Assembly: GCA_964546815.1 (NCBI GenBank)
Contig: CAZJLR010000010.1
Coordinates: 62,001 to 126,000, forward strand
From: JAIEPM01 sp964546815
GTDB taxonomy: Bacteria > Cyanobacteriota > Vampirovibrionia > Obscuribacterales > Obscuribacteraceae
Length of the DNA: 64,000 nucleotides
Direction: 5' to 3'
Part shown: piece by piece, positions 45,081 to 53,883 of the stretch
Layout: the number at the start of each line of letters is the position of its first letter
How positions within the stretch are numbered: the first letter of the stretch is position 1
Notes under the pieces: model-generated
What the model was told of the DNA's origin: nothing
Seen by the model: the letters and a program-made list of their open reading frames with translations, nothing else
The model's database searches: none
Position numbers and translations under genes: made by a program

Positions 45081-46337
45081 ATGGCGGTTTCAACAGGCAA
45101 GAACACACATCTAAGTAATTTGTACGCTGACTTCAGCAAAGAGCTGGAGAGGGCAAAGAGTGAAAAGACATACAAGTACGAAGTGCCTTTGGATGGACGC
45201 CAGGATGGAGTCGTCAATGTTGCGGGCAAAGATTGTGTGATGCTTGCTTCCAACAATTATTTGGGGCTTGCAAATCATCCGGTTATTGTAGAAGCAGCAA
45301 AGAAAGGCATTGACGAGTATGGATATGGGCTGGCTTCGGTCAGGTTCATCTGCGGCACACAGCCACTTCACCGCAAACTCGAATTGAAAATTGCCGAATT
45401 TTTGGGTGCCGAAGATACAATCTTGTTCAATTCATGCTGGGCTGCAAATGAAGGTTTCTTCAATGCGATGTTGGGCAGCGACCTGGGGCACAAGGATTAT
45501 CGCGACATTTTGTACAGCGACAAACTCAATCATGCAAGCATCATCGATGGTGTCAGACTCTGCCGCATCGCAGTAAAAACAACTGATGCGAAGGCATACA
45601 ATCATAACGATCTCGCACAATTGAAACAGTGGCTCGAAGAAGACTCAAAAGAAAATCACAGAGTGAAAGTGATTATCACAGACGGTGTCTTCAGCATGGA
45701 AGGCGACACTGCATTCTTGCCAGAGCTTGTCGAACTTGCTAACAAACATGGTGCGATGCTCTATGTGGATGAATCTCATTCAACCGGCGTGCTTGGCAAA
45801 ACCGGTCGCGGCACACCGGAAGAGCAGGGAGTGCATGGAAAGATTGATGTTATCTCCGGCACGCTGGGCAAAGCTCTCGGCGGCGCTTGTGGTGGTTTCA
45901 TCACAGGCAAAACAGAGCTTGTCGATTTCTTGCGCCAAAAAGCAAGACCGTACACATTCTCAAATACAGTTCCACCTGCAATCGCAGCTGCATCATTAGC
46001 TGCAATCGAATTGCTTGAGAAAGACAACTCGATCGTTCAAAAACTCCACGACAACACCAACTATTTCCGCACTGAAATAGTCAAATTAGGCTTCACAATT
46101 ATTCCTGGCATACATCCTATCGTTCCTGTAATGCTCGGCGAAGCAGCAGTCGCTATGGACATGTCTGCTGAGCTTCTGAATCTCGGAGTATACGTCAGAG
46201 GACTCTGGTACCCAGTGGTTCCAAAAGGCGAAGCAAGATTGCGCGTGCAAATTTCTGCTGCACACAAAAAAGAAGACCTCGATCGCGCACTCGATGCATT
46301 TGCCAAAGCCGGCAAAAAACTCGGAGTGCTGCAGTAG
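45081..46337 (+). CDS. kbl: Glycine C-acetyltransferase (2-amino-3-ketobutyrate CoA ligase)
   Basis: Kbl cleaves 2-amino-3-ketobutyrate with CoA to glycine and acetyl-CoA, using PLP. The 418-aa protein belongs to the alpha-oxoamine synthase family: NNYLGLANHP, GYGLASVRFICGTQ, the Asp/His motif YVDESHSTGVLG and the PLP lysine in SGTLGKALGGACGG. It is about 20 residues longer than E. coli Kbl because of its N-terminus. AGAGG lies eight bases before the ATG, 73 bp after tdh. BioF or HemA relatives are excluded by the RFICGTQ signature and the tdh neighbour. Confidence 0.93.
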   Translation: MAVSTGKNTHLSNLYADFSKELERAKSEKTYKYEVPLDGRQDGVVNVAGKDCVMLASNNYLGLANHPVIVEAAKKGIDEYGYGLASVRFICGTQPLHRKLELKIAEFLGAEDTILFNSCWAANEGFFNAMLGSDLGHKDYRDILYSDKLNHASIIDGVRLCRIAVKTTDAKAYNHNDLAQLKQWLEEDSKENHRVKVIITDGVFSMEGDTAFLPELVELANKHGAMLYVDESHSTGVLGKTGRGTPEEQGVHGKIDVISGTLGKALGGACGGFITGKTELVDFLRQKARPYTFSNTVPPAIAAASLAAIELLEKDNSIVQKLHDNTNYFRTEIVKLGFTIIPGIHPIVPVMLGEAAVAMDMSAELLNLGVYVRGLWYPVVPKGEARLRVQISAAHKKEDLDRALDAFAKAGKKLGVLQ

Positions 46338-46346
46338 CCCTCAACT

Positions 46347-46370
46347 GAGGGGCGACGTCATGCGTCGCCC
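46347..46370. repeat. Dispersed palindromic repeat, copy C (single unit)
   Basis: GGGGCGACGTCATGCGTCGCCC forms a hairpin with arms GGGCGACG and CGTCGCCC. It is one unit of the same repeat family, lying between the convergent ends of kbl and the gene at 46400. It could act as a bidirectional transcript end. Confidence 0.75.
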
Positions 46371-46399
46371 GTCCCTTCAAAACGAGCATAGATCCAAGT

Positions 46400-46855
46400 T
46401 TAACCCGTAGGGTGAGGTTTGTAGATTTCTTGCCAGAGTAGGCTGCCTTCGGGGGTGCTGGCTTTGCAGCAGATGCGCATGCCGGGGCGCTCGTATAGGG
46501 CGCCTTCGCGGCGGTCGACGCTCAGTACTTTTAATTTGCCGTATTTTGCCATTGCGTCATTGATAGTTTCCGGCGGACGAAATGGATGCTGAGCACTGCG
46601 ATCGATCCAGATTTTGAATACGGATGGATCATCATCTTTGATTGTGACTCGAACCGATCCACCAAGAAAATCGTAAGTGACACCATTCGACAATTCGCTT
46701 CGTTCCGAAAATTGTCCCAGTACCTTTGTCGCGTCTTCTAATTTACTGCGCGACGGCACCAAGCCATGCCAGCCATCACTCCAGACCCAGCCAGAGCCTT
46801 CGACAGATTCATCTGAAATATTCAACCCCGGCAATGGTTTGGGCTTTTCTTCCAA
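46400..46855 (-). CDS. Hypothetical protein (151 aa)
   Basis: The TTG start at 46855 has AGGAG eight bases upstream. The protein has no signal peptide or membrane segment. It is a compact alpha/beta protein with WSDGWHGLVPSRSKLEDATK near the start, YDFLGGSVRVTIKDDDPSVFKIWID in the middle and a C-terminal sheet (LYERPGMRICCKA). I do not recognise the family. It lies between two copies of the palindromic repeat (46347 and 46979). Confidence 0.6.
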   Translation of the reverse strand: MEEKPKPLPGLNISDESVEGSGWVWSDGWHGLVPSRSKLEDATKVLGQFSERSELSNGVTYDFLGGSVRVTIKDDDPSVFKIWIDRSAQHPFRPPETINDAMAKYGKLKVLSVDRREGALYERPGMRICCKASTPEGSLLWQEIYKPHPTG

Positions 46856-46978
46856 GACTGGTTCTCCTGATTTACAGGAATTACTTTAGCAAGGAATTGA
46901 GCGTTACCAAATTAAAAGCTAATGCTGATGTGCCAACAAATTTCTCTGTTGAATCTCGAGCCGCCGCGATTCAATCCT

Positions 46979-47064
46979 GAGGGGCGACGCCATGCGTCGC
47001 CCGTCCCTTAATCTCGCAGCAACTCCATCTTTAACAACCGGGCGACGCATGGCGTCGCCCCTAC
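46979..47064. repeat. Dispersed palindromic repeat, copy D (inverted pair)
   Basis: The inverted arms GAGGGGCGACGCCATGCGTC (from 46979) and GACGCATGGCGTCGCCCCTA (to 47063) flank a spacer of about 35 bases. The right end, CTAC at 47061-47064, provides the TAG stop codon of the minus-strand TPR gene. Confidence 0.85.
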
Positions 47065-47789
47065 AAGCCTAGTTCTAGTCTTGATACTCGGGTGCTGGCG
47101 TCCAGGGGTTGGTCGGAGAAACGTTTGATGTAGCCTGAGCCACCGAGACGGCCTGATTTGATTGATGATTTGTACAAGCGCAGGGCTGAGTCGGTTCTCC
47201 CCAGGGCTTCTTCGCAAACGCCCAGGTAATAATTCGGTCCATTGTAATAGTTGGCAGGTAATTCGCCTGGTAATGCTGGGGTGAATTTTAGTTGGCTCGA
47301 TTGGCAGGCACGAAAGTCTCCCTCGGCGGCTGACGGTTTGTCTAATTCCAACATCAACTTACCATGAGCAAAACGTGCATCTCCCGAGCTTGGGTCAAGC
47401 GCAATTGCGCGTTCTAAATCTTGGCGCGCTTGCTGATAGTTTTTCAAATCCATGTAGCAAATTCCGCGCTCGGTGTATGCCGGCGCATAGCTTGGGTCTA
47501 TTTCAATAGCCCGAGACAAATCAGCGATAGCAGAACCTGTGCAACCAATAATTCCATAAAGATAGCCTCGCAAATACAACGCATGCCTGTGCTTTGGATT
47601 GGTCTTCAAAATAGAATTTGTAGTATCTAGAATTTTCACCAACTCAGACCCAACTGCTGTTTGATATGCAGTGTTTTTCCAAGCTGTTAGAGTGGCAGCC
47701 TCACCAGTTTCTTCTGTCCTTGCACACACAAATGTAGGCGCCGCAAACTGAATGAGTAAAAGAAGAGAAATGCACACACACGTATTCAT
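47061..47789 (-). CDS. Secreted TPR-repeat protein
   Basis: The protein is 242 aa and its ATG has GGAG eight bases upstream. It has a signal peptide (CVCISLLLLIQFAAPTFVCA) and four to five TPR units (LYLRGYLYGIIGCTGSAIAD, TERGICYMDLKNYQQARQDL, FAHGKLMLELDKPSAAEGDF and a C-terminal one with LGVCEEALGRTDSALRLYKS). It is probably periplasmic. Its last codons and stop lie at the right edge of palindromic repeat copy D, so the C-terminus may have been set by the repeat's insertion. Confidence 0.8.
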   Translation of the reverse strand: MNTCVCISLLLLIQFAAPTFVCARTEETGEAATLTAWKNTAYQTAVGSELVKILDTTNSILKTNPKHRHALYLRGYLYGIIGCTGSAIADLSRAIEIDPSYAPAYTERGICYMDLKNYQQARQDLERAIALDPSSGDARFAHGKLMLELDKPSAAEGDFRACQSSQLKFTPALPGELPANYYNGPNYYLGVCEEALGRTDSALRLYKSSIKSGRLGGSGYIKRFSDQPLDASTRVSRLELGL

Positions 47790-47876
47790 TGAATAAACTC
47801 CGCCCTAATAATGGGCATCTTATCCAAAGACCATGTTGAAAAAATGTACTTTGTGGATGAATTGCGGATATTGAAC

Positions 47877-50156
47877 TTACTCGTCCAAATATTGCTCTCT
47901 CAAATAACGACCGCCTATCCACTCCTCGTTTTCGCCGGTTCTCTGATAAGGCTGTTCACCTTCGATGCGCACTGCATCATAGTCGATAAGCGCGATAGCT
48001 TTATTTGTCATTCTTCCAGTAATAGGATCGTAAACGGGCAATCCACTGAGATCGCCATTCTTAAATCGAACGAGCGGCACATACGCTAATTGATCGGCAC
48101 CATGCGTTTTAAGCCTGCTTGGGTCTTTGTCCCAAAAAATGTAATGACCATCCCTTTCGATCATTGCATCAAACAATTTAGTGTGGTCTACACTTACAGG
48201 TGAAACGCCTTTTTGCTGTTCGTATGAAATCACATTGGTTTCACCGATCAAAGTGTGTTTTGGCGGCGTTAGAATTCGGCTATCGATTCTCACATATTTG
48301 TCTTGCCAGTGCACCCAGCGCGTGCCCCAGTCGTCGTCCCATGCATACTTGCCCTGCGGCGATTCGAAGTCTTTATCAGTAAGACGCAATACATTTCCAT
48401 TTTCGAGTTGAATGGCAACAGTATCAGAACCGCCGCCGAGAATTTTCGAGGCTCTGGTTGGATAGTTTTCCATTGCCTTGATCATTGCAGGCACATCATG
48501 ATTGTTGTAAAAATTGTCGGTTTTCTCAAGCCCTCTGAGCAAATCAGACACAGGATATAGTCCAGGGAATATGGGGTCGCGTGGGTTTTCCACCCAATTT
48601 TGTTTTCTATTTCCAAGTTCAAGTGTTGGTTCATTTGCATGTGGCGATTTCGCTAGTGCATCTGGCAACGAAAAACGCAAACGATTGCTGCCAGGAACTT
48701 GCAAAAGAACTTTTGACGAACCTGCATCCGGAAAAATGTGCTTGCTGCCGACATCACGCAAACCGAGCGCTTCAAGCAATTTTGGATCACATGTGGCAAG
48801 GAGATCTGCAGCAGCAGCTTTTTCAACCGGCAGTTTCATGCCTGGTTCAGCATGACCGATTAACATAGTTTTCTCGGGACCAAGCTGAGACTTATCGCCA
48901 GCCGTACCGAGAACTTCTCGCACTTTGACGAGAGCAGGATCAGACAAGCCGCGTGCACGCAGTGCAGGCAAGAGACCAGAAATGTCTTCAGATGCGACAA
49001 ATTCGCGAATGCCAGCGGCACTTTGCGGCATCAAATCTCTCGCAATTGAGCTGCTTGCCAGCATTGATTGTTCTGCCGAGCCGCCGCGCGGTCTGGCCAC
49101 AGGGCGTGAATCGAGCCCGTAAACACCGACAACATGCTCTTGCGGAAACAATGCTTTACCGCTATCGAGCTGATTTGCTTTTCTGGTTTCAGCTGCGGTT
49201 TTAGCTTCAGTATGCATTTGCTGCATTCTTACGCCGCCGATGGTCGCTGCCGTTCCATCAAGAGCGGCTTGCAAAACCCCACCGCCGAGCGCAGAGACCA
49301 GACTAATGTCTTGTCCAAGTTTTTTCTGTGTCTGAATATCAGAGAAGAAGCCGCTAGAGAATCCAAAAGATCCGCCCACGAGGGCTTGAGTCATGAGAGG
49401 GTTTGTTTTGGCGAACTCTGCAGTAATGCCCAGTTTCTGCATGGCGAGATAACCGCCACCGAAAGTAACAAGATCACTTGCTAGCTGATTGGTGTCTGTC
49501 AGCGCAATGCCCGTTCTCTTAAGACCGCCGGTGAAATCGAATGCACCAGTTTTCTTGTCAAAATAAGTGTGCGAATCTAAGCCAACTTCAGCAATCCTAT
49601 TTGTGAAACTCAAAGCACCGGCTTTAAGAGCCAGGTTCATTTCAGCCTGACCAATTTTGTCGAAAGTTAGTTTGAGTGCGGCACCTTTGCCTGCACCAAG
49701 CAACATGTCAGCGCCCTGCCGCCAGCCTGAGTCTGCCGGATGCGCCGCATCACTGGCACCAGCTAACGCTGAAATTGTATAACCAGCCTTTCCTGGAAAG
49801 AAAAGCCCCACACTCTTTGCAAAACTGCCGGTATGGTTTACCCAGCCATCTGCGCTCCGGCGTGCCTTTAAGTCGTCATTAACAGCATCTGCCATCTTAG
49901 ATTGGACGGCAGCCGCGCCTTTGTAGTCGCCAGACTCAGCCGCCATTCGGGAACTGAGCAGCATCGACTGCATTTTATCTAGCGACTTATCGCTTTGATG
50001 AAACGGCTCTGTTACAGTGACAATAAGCTTTCCGAGATATGAGCGGTTTTTGTCTTCTTCGCGGTGTTGCTGAATTTCCCGCGCAAGCTCGTCTGAGGCA
50101 GCCGACCGGCCTTCACCCAAGCGAGTTATGAGATTGTATTCGCCACCCTTGTCCAT
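47877..50156 (-). CDS. Large protein with glycine-rich module and possible kinase-like C-terminus
   Basis: The protein is 759 aa. Its N-terminal 330 residues form an Ala/Gly/Leu-rich region (LALKAGALSFTNRIAEVGLD, LMTQALVGGSFGFSSGFFSD, SALGGGVLQAALDGTAATIG) laid out like the N-terminus of the GH13 fusion at 20407. The last 210 residues contain ILGGGSDTVAIQLENGNVLR, HYIFWDKDPSRL and ALIDYDAVR, which line up with the glycine loop, catalytic loop and DFG-type segments of kinase/phosphotransferase folds, although the usual beta-3 Lys would be Arg. The kinase idea is inference. No signal peptide is seen. It is divergent from the patatin gene. Confidence 0.7.
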   Translation of the reverse strand: MDKGGEYNLITRLGEGRSAASDELAREIQQHREEDKNRSYLGKLIVTVTEPFHQSDKSLDKMQSMLLSSRMAAESGDYKGAAAVQSKMADAVNDDLKARRSADGWVNHTGSFAKSVGLFFPGKAGYTISALAGASDAAHPADSGWRQGADMLLGAGKGAALKLTFDKIGQAEMNLALKAGALSFTNRIAEVGLDSHTYFDKKTGAFDFTGGLKRTGIALTDTNQLASDLVTFGGGYLAMQKLGITAEFAKTNPLMTQALVGGSFGFSSGFFSDIQTQKKLGQDISLVSALGGGVLQAALDGTAATIGGVRMQQMHTEAKTAAETRKANQLDSGKALFPQEHVVGVYGLDSRPVARPRGGSAEQSMLASSSIARDLMPQSAAGIREFVASEDISGLLPALRARGLSDPALVKVREVLGTAGDKSQLGPEKTMLIGHAEPGMKLPVEKAAAADLLATCDPKLLEALGLRDVGSKHIFPDAGSSKVLLQVPGSNRLRFSLPDALAKSPHANEPTLELGNRKQNWVENPRDPIFPGLYPVSDLLRGLEKTDNFYNNHDVPAMIKAMENYPTRASKILGGGSDTVAIQLENGNVLRLTDKDFESPQGKYAWDDDWGTRWVHWQDKYVRIDSRILTPPKHTLIGETNVISYEQQKGVSPVSVDHTKLFDAMIERDGHYIFWDKDPSRLKTHGADQLAYVPLVRFKNGDLSGLPVYDPITGRMTNKAIALIDYDAVRIEGEQPYQRTGENEEWIGGRYLREQYLDE

Positions 50157-50426
50157 TTATTGGTCAAATACTCCAGTCCCAGATTAACTCAACTTTAAGT
50201 GAGCCGAGCTTTGCACTCAATGGTGGAATTACCCAACCGCAGATGGCCAGCACTGTAGCGTGCCGGTGCGGGTAGCACGGTGACAGACCGCAGTAGCTGC
50301 GCTGGTGCGCCACGCGAGGCTCCGGACGCGTTACGACATCAGAACGCAAAGATTAAATCTCGGGGGAACTAAATAAGCTAACCGTTGTCTCAGACGGAGA
50401 TATTAATTCAGCGACAGGGGCGACTC

Positions 50427-51413
50427 ATGCTTCAGCGACTTCTAAGAATAGTATTGCTCTGCGTTCTGGGAATTTCATTTTTCAATTCGCCGGCAGTTGC
50501 TGACGACAATCGACTGGTTACATTGCAGCAAGACTCGAAGCGTCCCAAGGTTGCTCTTGCCCTGGGCGGCGGCGGTGCCAGAGGCGCGGCACACATCGGT
50601 GTTCTCAAAGTTTTCGAAGAAGAAAAAATTCCGATTGATATCATAACGGGAACTTCAATTGGGTCTGTCATTGGCGGACTTTATGCTTCAGGTATACCAC
50701 TAAGCAAATTGCGAGAGATTTTTGAAAATCGAACTCTCATGCACGCATATAACAGGACGCCGCTCCCTTTCGCGGTTGGCTATATTCCGCTAACCATGAT
50801 TCCGCGGGCAATTGGTATTCACCATGATGTTGGACTTTTCAGAGGCGACAAATTCGCGCTTTTTCTAGACGGGCTTTTGCCGCCTGAAAAGCGCCATGTG
50901 GAAGACACTCTGATTCCATTCAAAGCAATAGCGAGTGATCTTATCTCCGGAAAAATTTATGCCATCGATCACGGCGACTTTGGCAAAGCCATTCAAGCAT
51001 CGTGTTCTCTCCCATGGCTAAAAAAACCAGTGCTCATCGATGACAAAGCGTTATGCGATGGATTTGTATCTGGCGGCAATTTGCCAATTTCTCAGGCGAA
51101 AGATATGGGAGCAGACGTAGTCATTTGCGTTGACATTGATGGTGCAGAAGAAGTGTGTAGCGAAGATGACTTGAAGCACCTTAAATCATTTCGACATAGA
51201 ACAAATAATATTATGGCAGCGACAATGGATAAATTAGAAGCGTCCAAAGCCGATGTATTGCTCAGACCGGATGTCGGCTCGCTGGGGATGTTGCTCTGCA
51301 ATTCAAAAACGATAGAGGCTGGAATTTTAGCAGGCGAGCAGTCTGCAAGAGCCGCTTTGCCGGAAATCCGCAAACTCTTGCGCTCTGCTAATTATGCAAA
51401 GGCACAGGATTAG
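50427..51413 (+). CDS. Secreted patatin-like phospholipase
   Basis: The protein is 328 aa from ATG at 50427 (AGGGG six bases upstream; a TTG at 50385 would add 14 residues before the signal). It has a signal peptide (LLRIVLLCVLGISFFNSPAVA). The patatin hallmarks are an oxyanion loop GGGGARG (47-53), nucleophile Ser77 in GTSIGS and Asp211 in DGFVSGG. The Ser-Asp dyad hydrolyses acyl esters of phospholipids or other lipids. It is similar to RssA-type bacterial proteins but exported, so it would act on periplasmic or external membranes. A histidine kinase gene is convergent downstream. Confidence 0.92.
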   Translation: MLQRLLRIVLLCVLGISFFNSPAVADDNRLVTLQQDSKRPKVALALGGGGARGAAHIGVLKVFEEEKIPIDIITGTSIGSVIGGLYASGIPLSKLREIFENRTLMHAYNRTPLPFAVGYIPLTMIPRAIGIHHDVGLFRGDKFALFLDGLLPPEKRHVEDTLIPFKAIASDLISGKIYAIDHGDFGKAIQASCSLPWLKKPVLIDDKALCDGFVSGGNLPISQAKDMGADVVICVDIDGAEEVCSEDDLKHLKSFRHRTNNIMAATMDKLEASKADVLLRPDVGSLGMLLCNSKTIEAGILAGEQSARAALPEIRKLLRSANYAKAQD

Positions 51414-51467
51414 ATTGCTTAAGCGCAACGAATTCAGAAGCAAGCTCGAAGCCGGCGCTCCCACGGA

Positions 51468-53738
51468 CTAGGATTTGCCGTTGGTTTCGGGTTGTTCGCG
51501 AGGCAGTTCGAAAAAGAAAGTGGAGCCTTCGCCAAGGCTAGTCTGCACGCCGATGCGGCCGTGGTGTTCATCAACTATAGCTTTGCAAATTGCAAGGCCT
51601 AAACCTGTTCCGCCTTTGCTTCGTGTGTCGGATTGATCTAATTGCTGGAATTTTTGGAAAAGCTTAGGCACCAGTTCTGACGGAATTCCGCTGCCTCTAT
51701 CAACTACAGAAAAGCGCAACCACTCTGAGTCTATCCACTCTGTATTTACCGATACGTTTCTTCCTGAAGGTGAGAACTTAATCGCATTCGAAACAAGATT
51801 TGTTAGTACTTGCAAAATTCTATCTTCATCACAAGTAACCAAACCGCGAGCTGTTTGTGGTGCGTTTAGTTCGATGCCGACTTCGTCAGCCACGCTCTTC
51901 ATGCCTTCAAGAGCGGTTTGAACAAGAGTAGATGGCTGCACTTCTTGCAATTTGAGTTCTACCTTACCAGCTTCAATTTTGCGAATATCAAGAATATCGT
52001 TGATCAAACGAATTAAGCGATCGCATTCTTCACGACCAATATCAACCAATTGCTTAGCCATGTCTGAAAGGTCGCCCGCGACGCCACCTTGCATCAAGCC
52101 CAGTGATGCACGAATTGAAGTGAGCGGGGTACGCAACTCATGTGATACCATCGAGTAAAATTCGCTTACTCTTTTTTCTGCTTGTTTACGCTCGCTAATA
52201 TCGCGAAGCACCATTATGCCACCAATCAACTGTGCCTCGTCATCACGCAATGGTCTGCCTGTGGCACTTACCCAAATACCTTGCGGCGCCACACTGTTGC
52301 GGATGAACATTTCTTCTCCGTCGGAAGAACCGCCTTTAATTGCCTGAAAAATCGGCAAGTCTTTTACAGGATATGCAGCGCGTTTCATGGCATCATAAAT
52401 ACCGCATGATTCTGTCCAATCATGAACAGAGCCACTCAAAATTTCAGAACCAAAAATTCTTTCTGCAGCAGGATTACTTTCTGTAAGCTGCCCTGACATA
52501 TCTACAACTATGACAGCCTCAGCCATGTTTGACAAAATAGCATGCAAGCGAGCCTGGCTTGCCTCAAGCATATCTTCAAACTGTCTGCGATAAATATATT
52601 GACCTAACTGGCTGCAGATTGTATCCAAAGTTTCAAGCAAGCGATTGTCGGGCTCTCTTCTTTTAGCTGAAAACAACTCAAATACGGCAGACACTTTTCC
52701 GTCTGTGAATACCGGCACAACAAAGCCGGTGTTCATACCATCTGCGATTGCAAGGTTGCTGCGAGGGCAAGTTTCGCCGCTTCTCAAATCAGTTATCCAG
52801 AGCCCTTCGCCACTTCCCCACACTTTGCCGGGCAAGTCTGATTCTTTCTGAATGGTCAAAAGATTTCCGCCAGGATACAAGCCCTCGGTCTTGCTGGTGT
52901 TGTTGTGCCAGAACACGGCGCAGCTAAGCACGTTGGTTTCAGGGTCTGCACGCCAACAAGCACCTGCATCCCATACCAAATTTTCACAGATAGTTTTGAG
53001 CACACGTCCCATAGTGGAATTGATATCGCGACCTTCTGCGATGGCTCTGGCAACATCATATTGCGCGGTGCTCATTCCTTCGATGCGCCCACGTTCGGCC
53101 AGGTACATGTTGGCTGATACCAATAACAGAGTAAGCAGACCAAGCGAAATCAATCCGAGCAATGCTACAGTCATTATCATCTGCGTGCTGCTGTCGTTTA
53201 ACGAGCCAGTGCGTAAAGCAAGCAAATGCCGTTCTTCAACACGCATGTCTTTGATGATATTTCGAATTTGATCTGTAATGCGATTGCCTCGCCCAGACTC
53301 AATTTCTTGCAGCGCTAAATTTATTTTGCCGTGCGAACGCGCATTAACTACGCCCTCAGCAAAGTCGAGCTCGCTCTTCAACATGCTGAGCAGACTGTTG
53401 ATGTTTTCTCTCTGGCTTGGGCTATCAGAAGTCAAATCGGCAAGGCGATGAACACGGCCAGACACTTTCTGCAGGGCCTCGTTAAAGGGGCCCAGAAAAT
53501 CCTCGTGGATGATCACATAACCACGTTGCGCCGTTTCAACGTCACGAATTTGCGATTCGGTTGCTTCAAGCTCTGCTAAAACTTCGTGCGTGTGCGCAAC
53601 TTGTTGCCCCAGTTCTATCAGACGCAGGGCATGTTGATATGCTACGAAAGCAGCAATCACAACCATCGCAACCGCGACAAGACCTAGAAATACAAGATTA
53701 TTTCTAAAACTAGCAGTTTTAATGCCACTGACCCACAT
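51468..53738 (-). CDS. Sensor histidine kinase with CHASE3, GAF and PAS domains
   Basis: The 756-aa membrane protein has TM1 (NNLVFLGLVAVAMVVIAAFVAY), a periplasmic CHASE3-type helical sensor (about 40-185), TM2 (MIMTVALLGLISLGLLTLLLVS), a GAF domain (about 235-385), a PAS domain (about 395-510), HisKA with the phospho-His at about residue 533 (SMVSHELRTPLTS), and HATPase with G boxes (DRGSGIP, GGTGLGLAICKAI). It should autophosphorylate in response to an external signal and pass phosphate to a response regulator, but no regulator gene is adjacent (orphan). The start ATG has a GGGG-type site five bases upstream. Confidence 0.93.
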   Translation of the reverse strand: MWVSGIKTASFRNNLVFLGLVAVAMVVIAAFVAYQHALRLIELGQQVAHTHEVLAELEATESQIRDVETAQRGYVIIHEDFLGPFNEALQKVSGRVHRLADLTSDSPSQRENINSLLSMLKSELDFAEGVVNARSHGKINLALQEIESGRGNRITDQIRNIIKDMRVEERHLLALRTGSLNDSSTQMIMTVALLGLISLGLLTLLLVSANMYLAERGRIEGMSTAQYDVARAIAEGRDINSTMGRVLKTICENLVWDAGACWRADPETNVLSCAVFWHNNTSKTEGLYPGGNLLTIQKESDLPGKVWGSGEGLWITDLRSGETCPRSNLAIADGMNTGFVVPVFTDGKVSAVFELFSAKRREPDNRLLETLDTICSQLGQYIYRRQFEDMLEASQARLHAILSNMAEAVIVVDMSGQLTESNPAAERIFGSEILSGSVHDWTESCGIYDAMKRAAYPVKDLPIFQAIKGGSSDGEEMFIRNSVAPQGIWVSATGRPLRDDEAQLIGGIMVLRDISERKQAEKRVSEFYSMVSHELRTPLTSIRASLGLMQGGVAGDLSDMAKQLVDIGREECDRLIRLINDILDIRKIEAGKVELKLQEVQPSTLVQTALEGMKSVADEVGIELNAPQTARGLVTCDEDRILQVLTNLVSNAIKFSPSGRNVSVNTEWIDSEWLRFSVVDRGSGIPSELVPKLFQKFQQLDQSDTRSKGGTGLGLAICKAIVDEHHGRIGVQTSLGEGSTFFFELPREQPETNGKS

Positions 53739-53883
53739 AACTGCCCCGACCCGAGAAGCTGAAATTGAGTCGCCTACTCATTCATGCTTGACACTACAAA
53801 TCATCGCCCGCCCAGCGCGTAAGCGCGCACTAAGCTTGCCATACCCCCATGGTGCTAAGTCATAACGGGTGAGGGCTCTCAGC

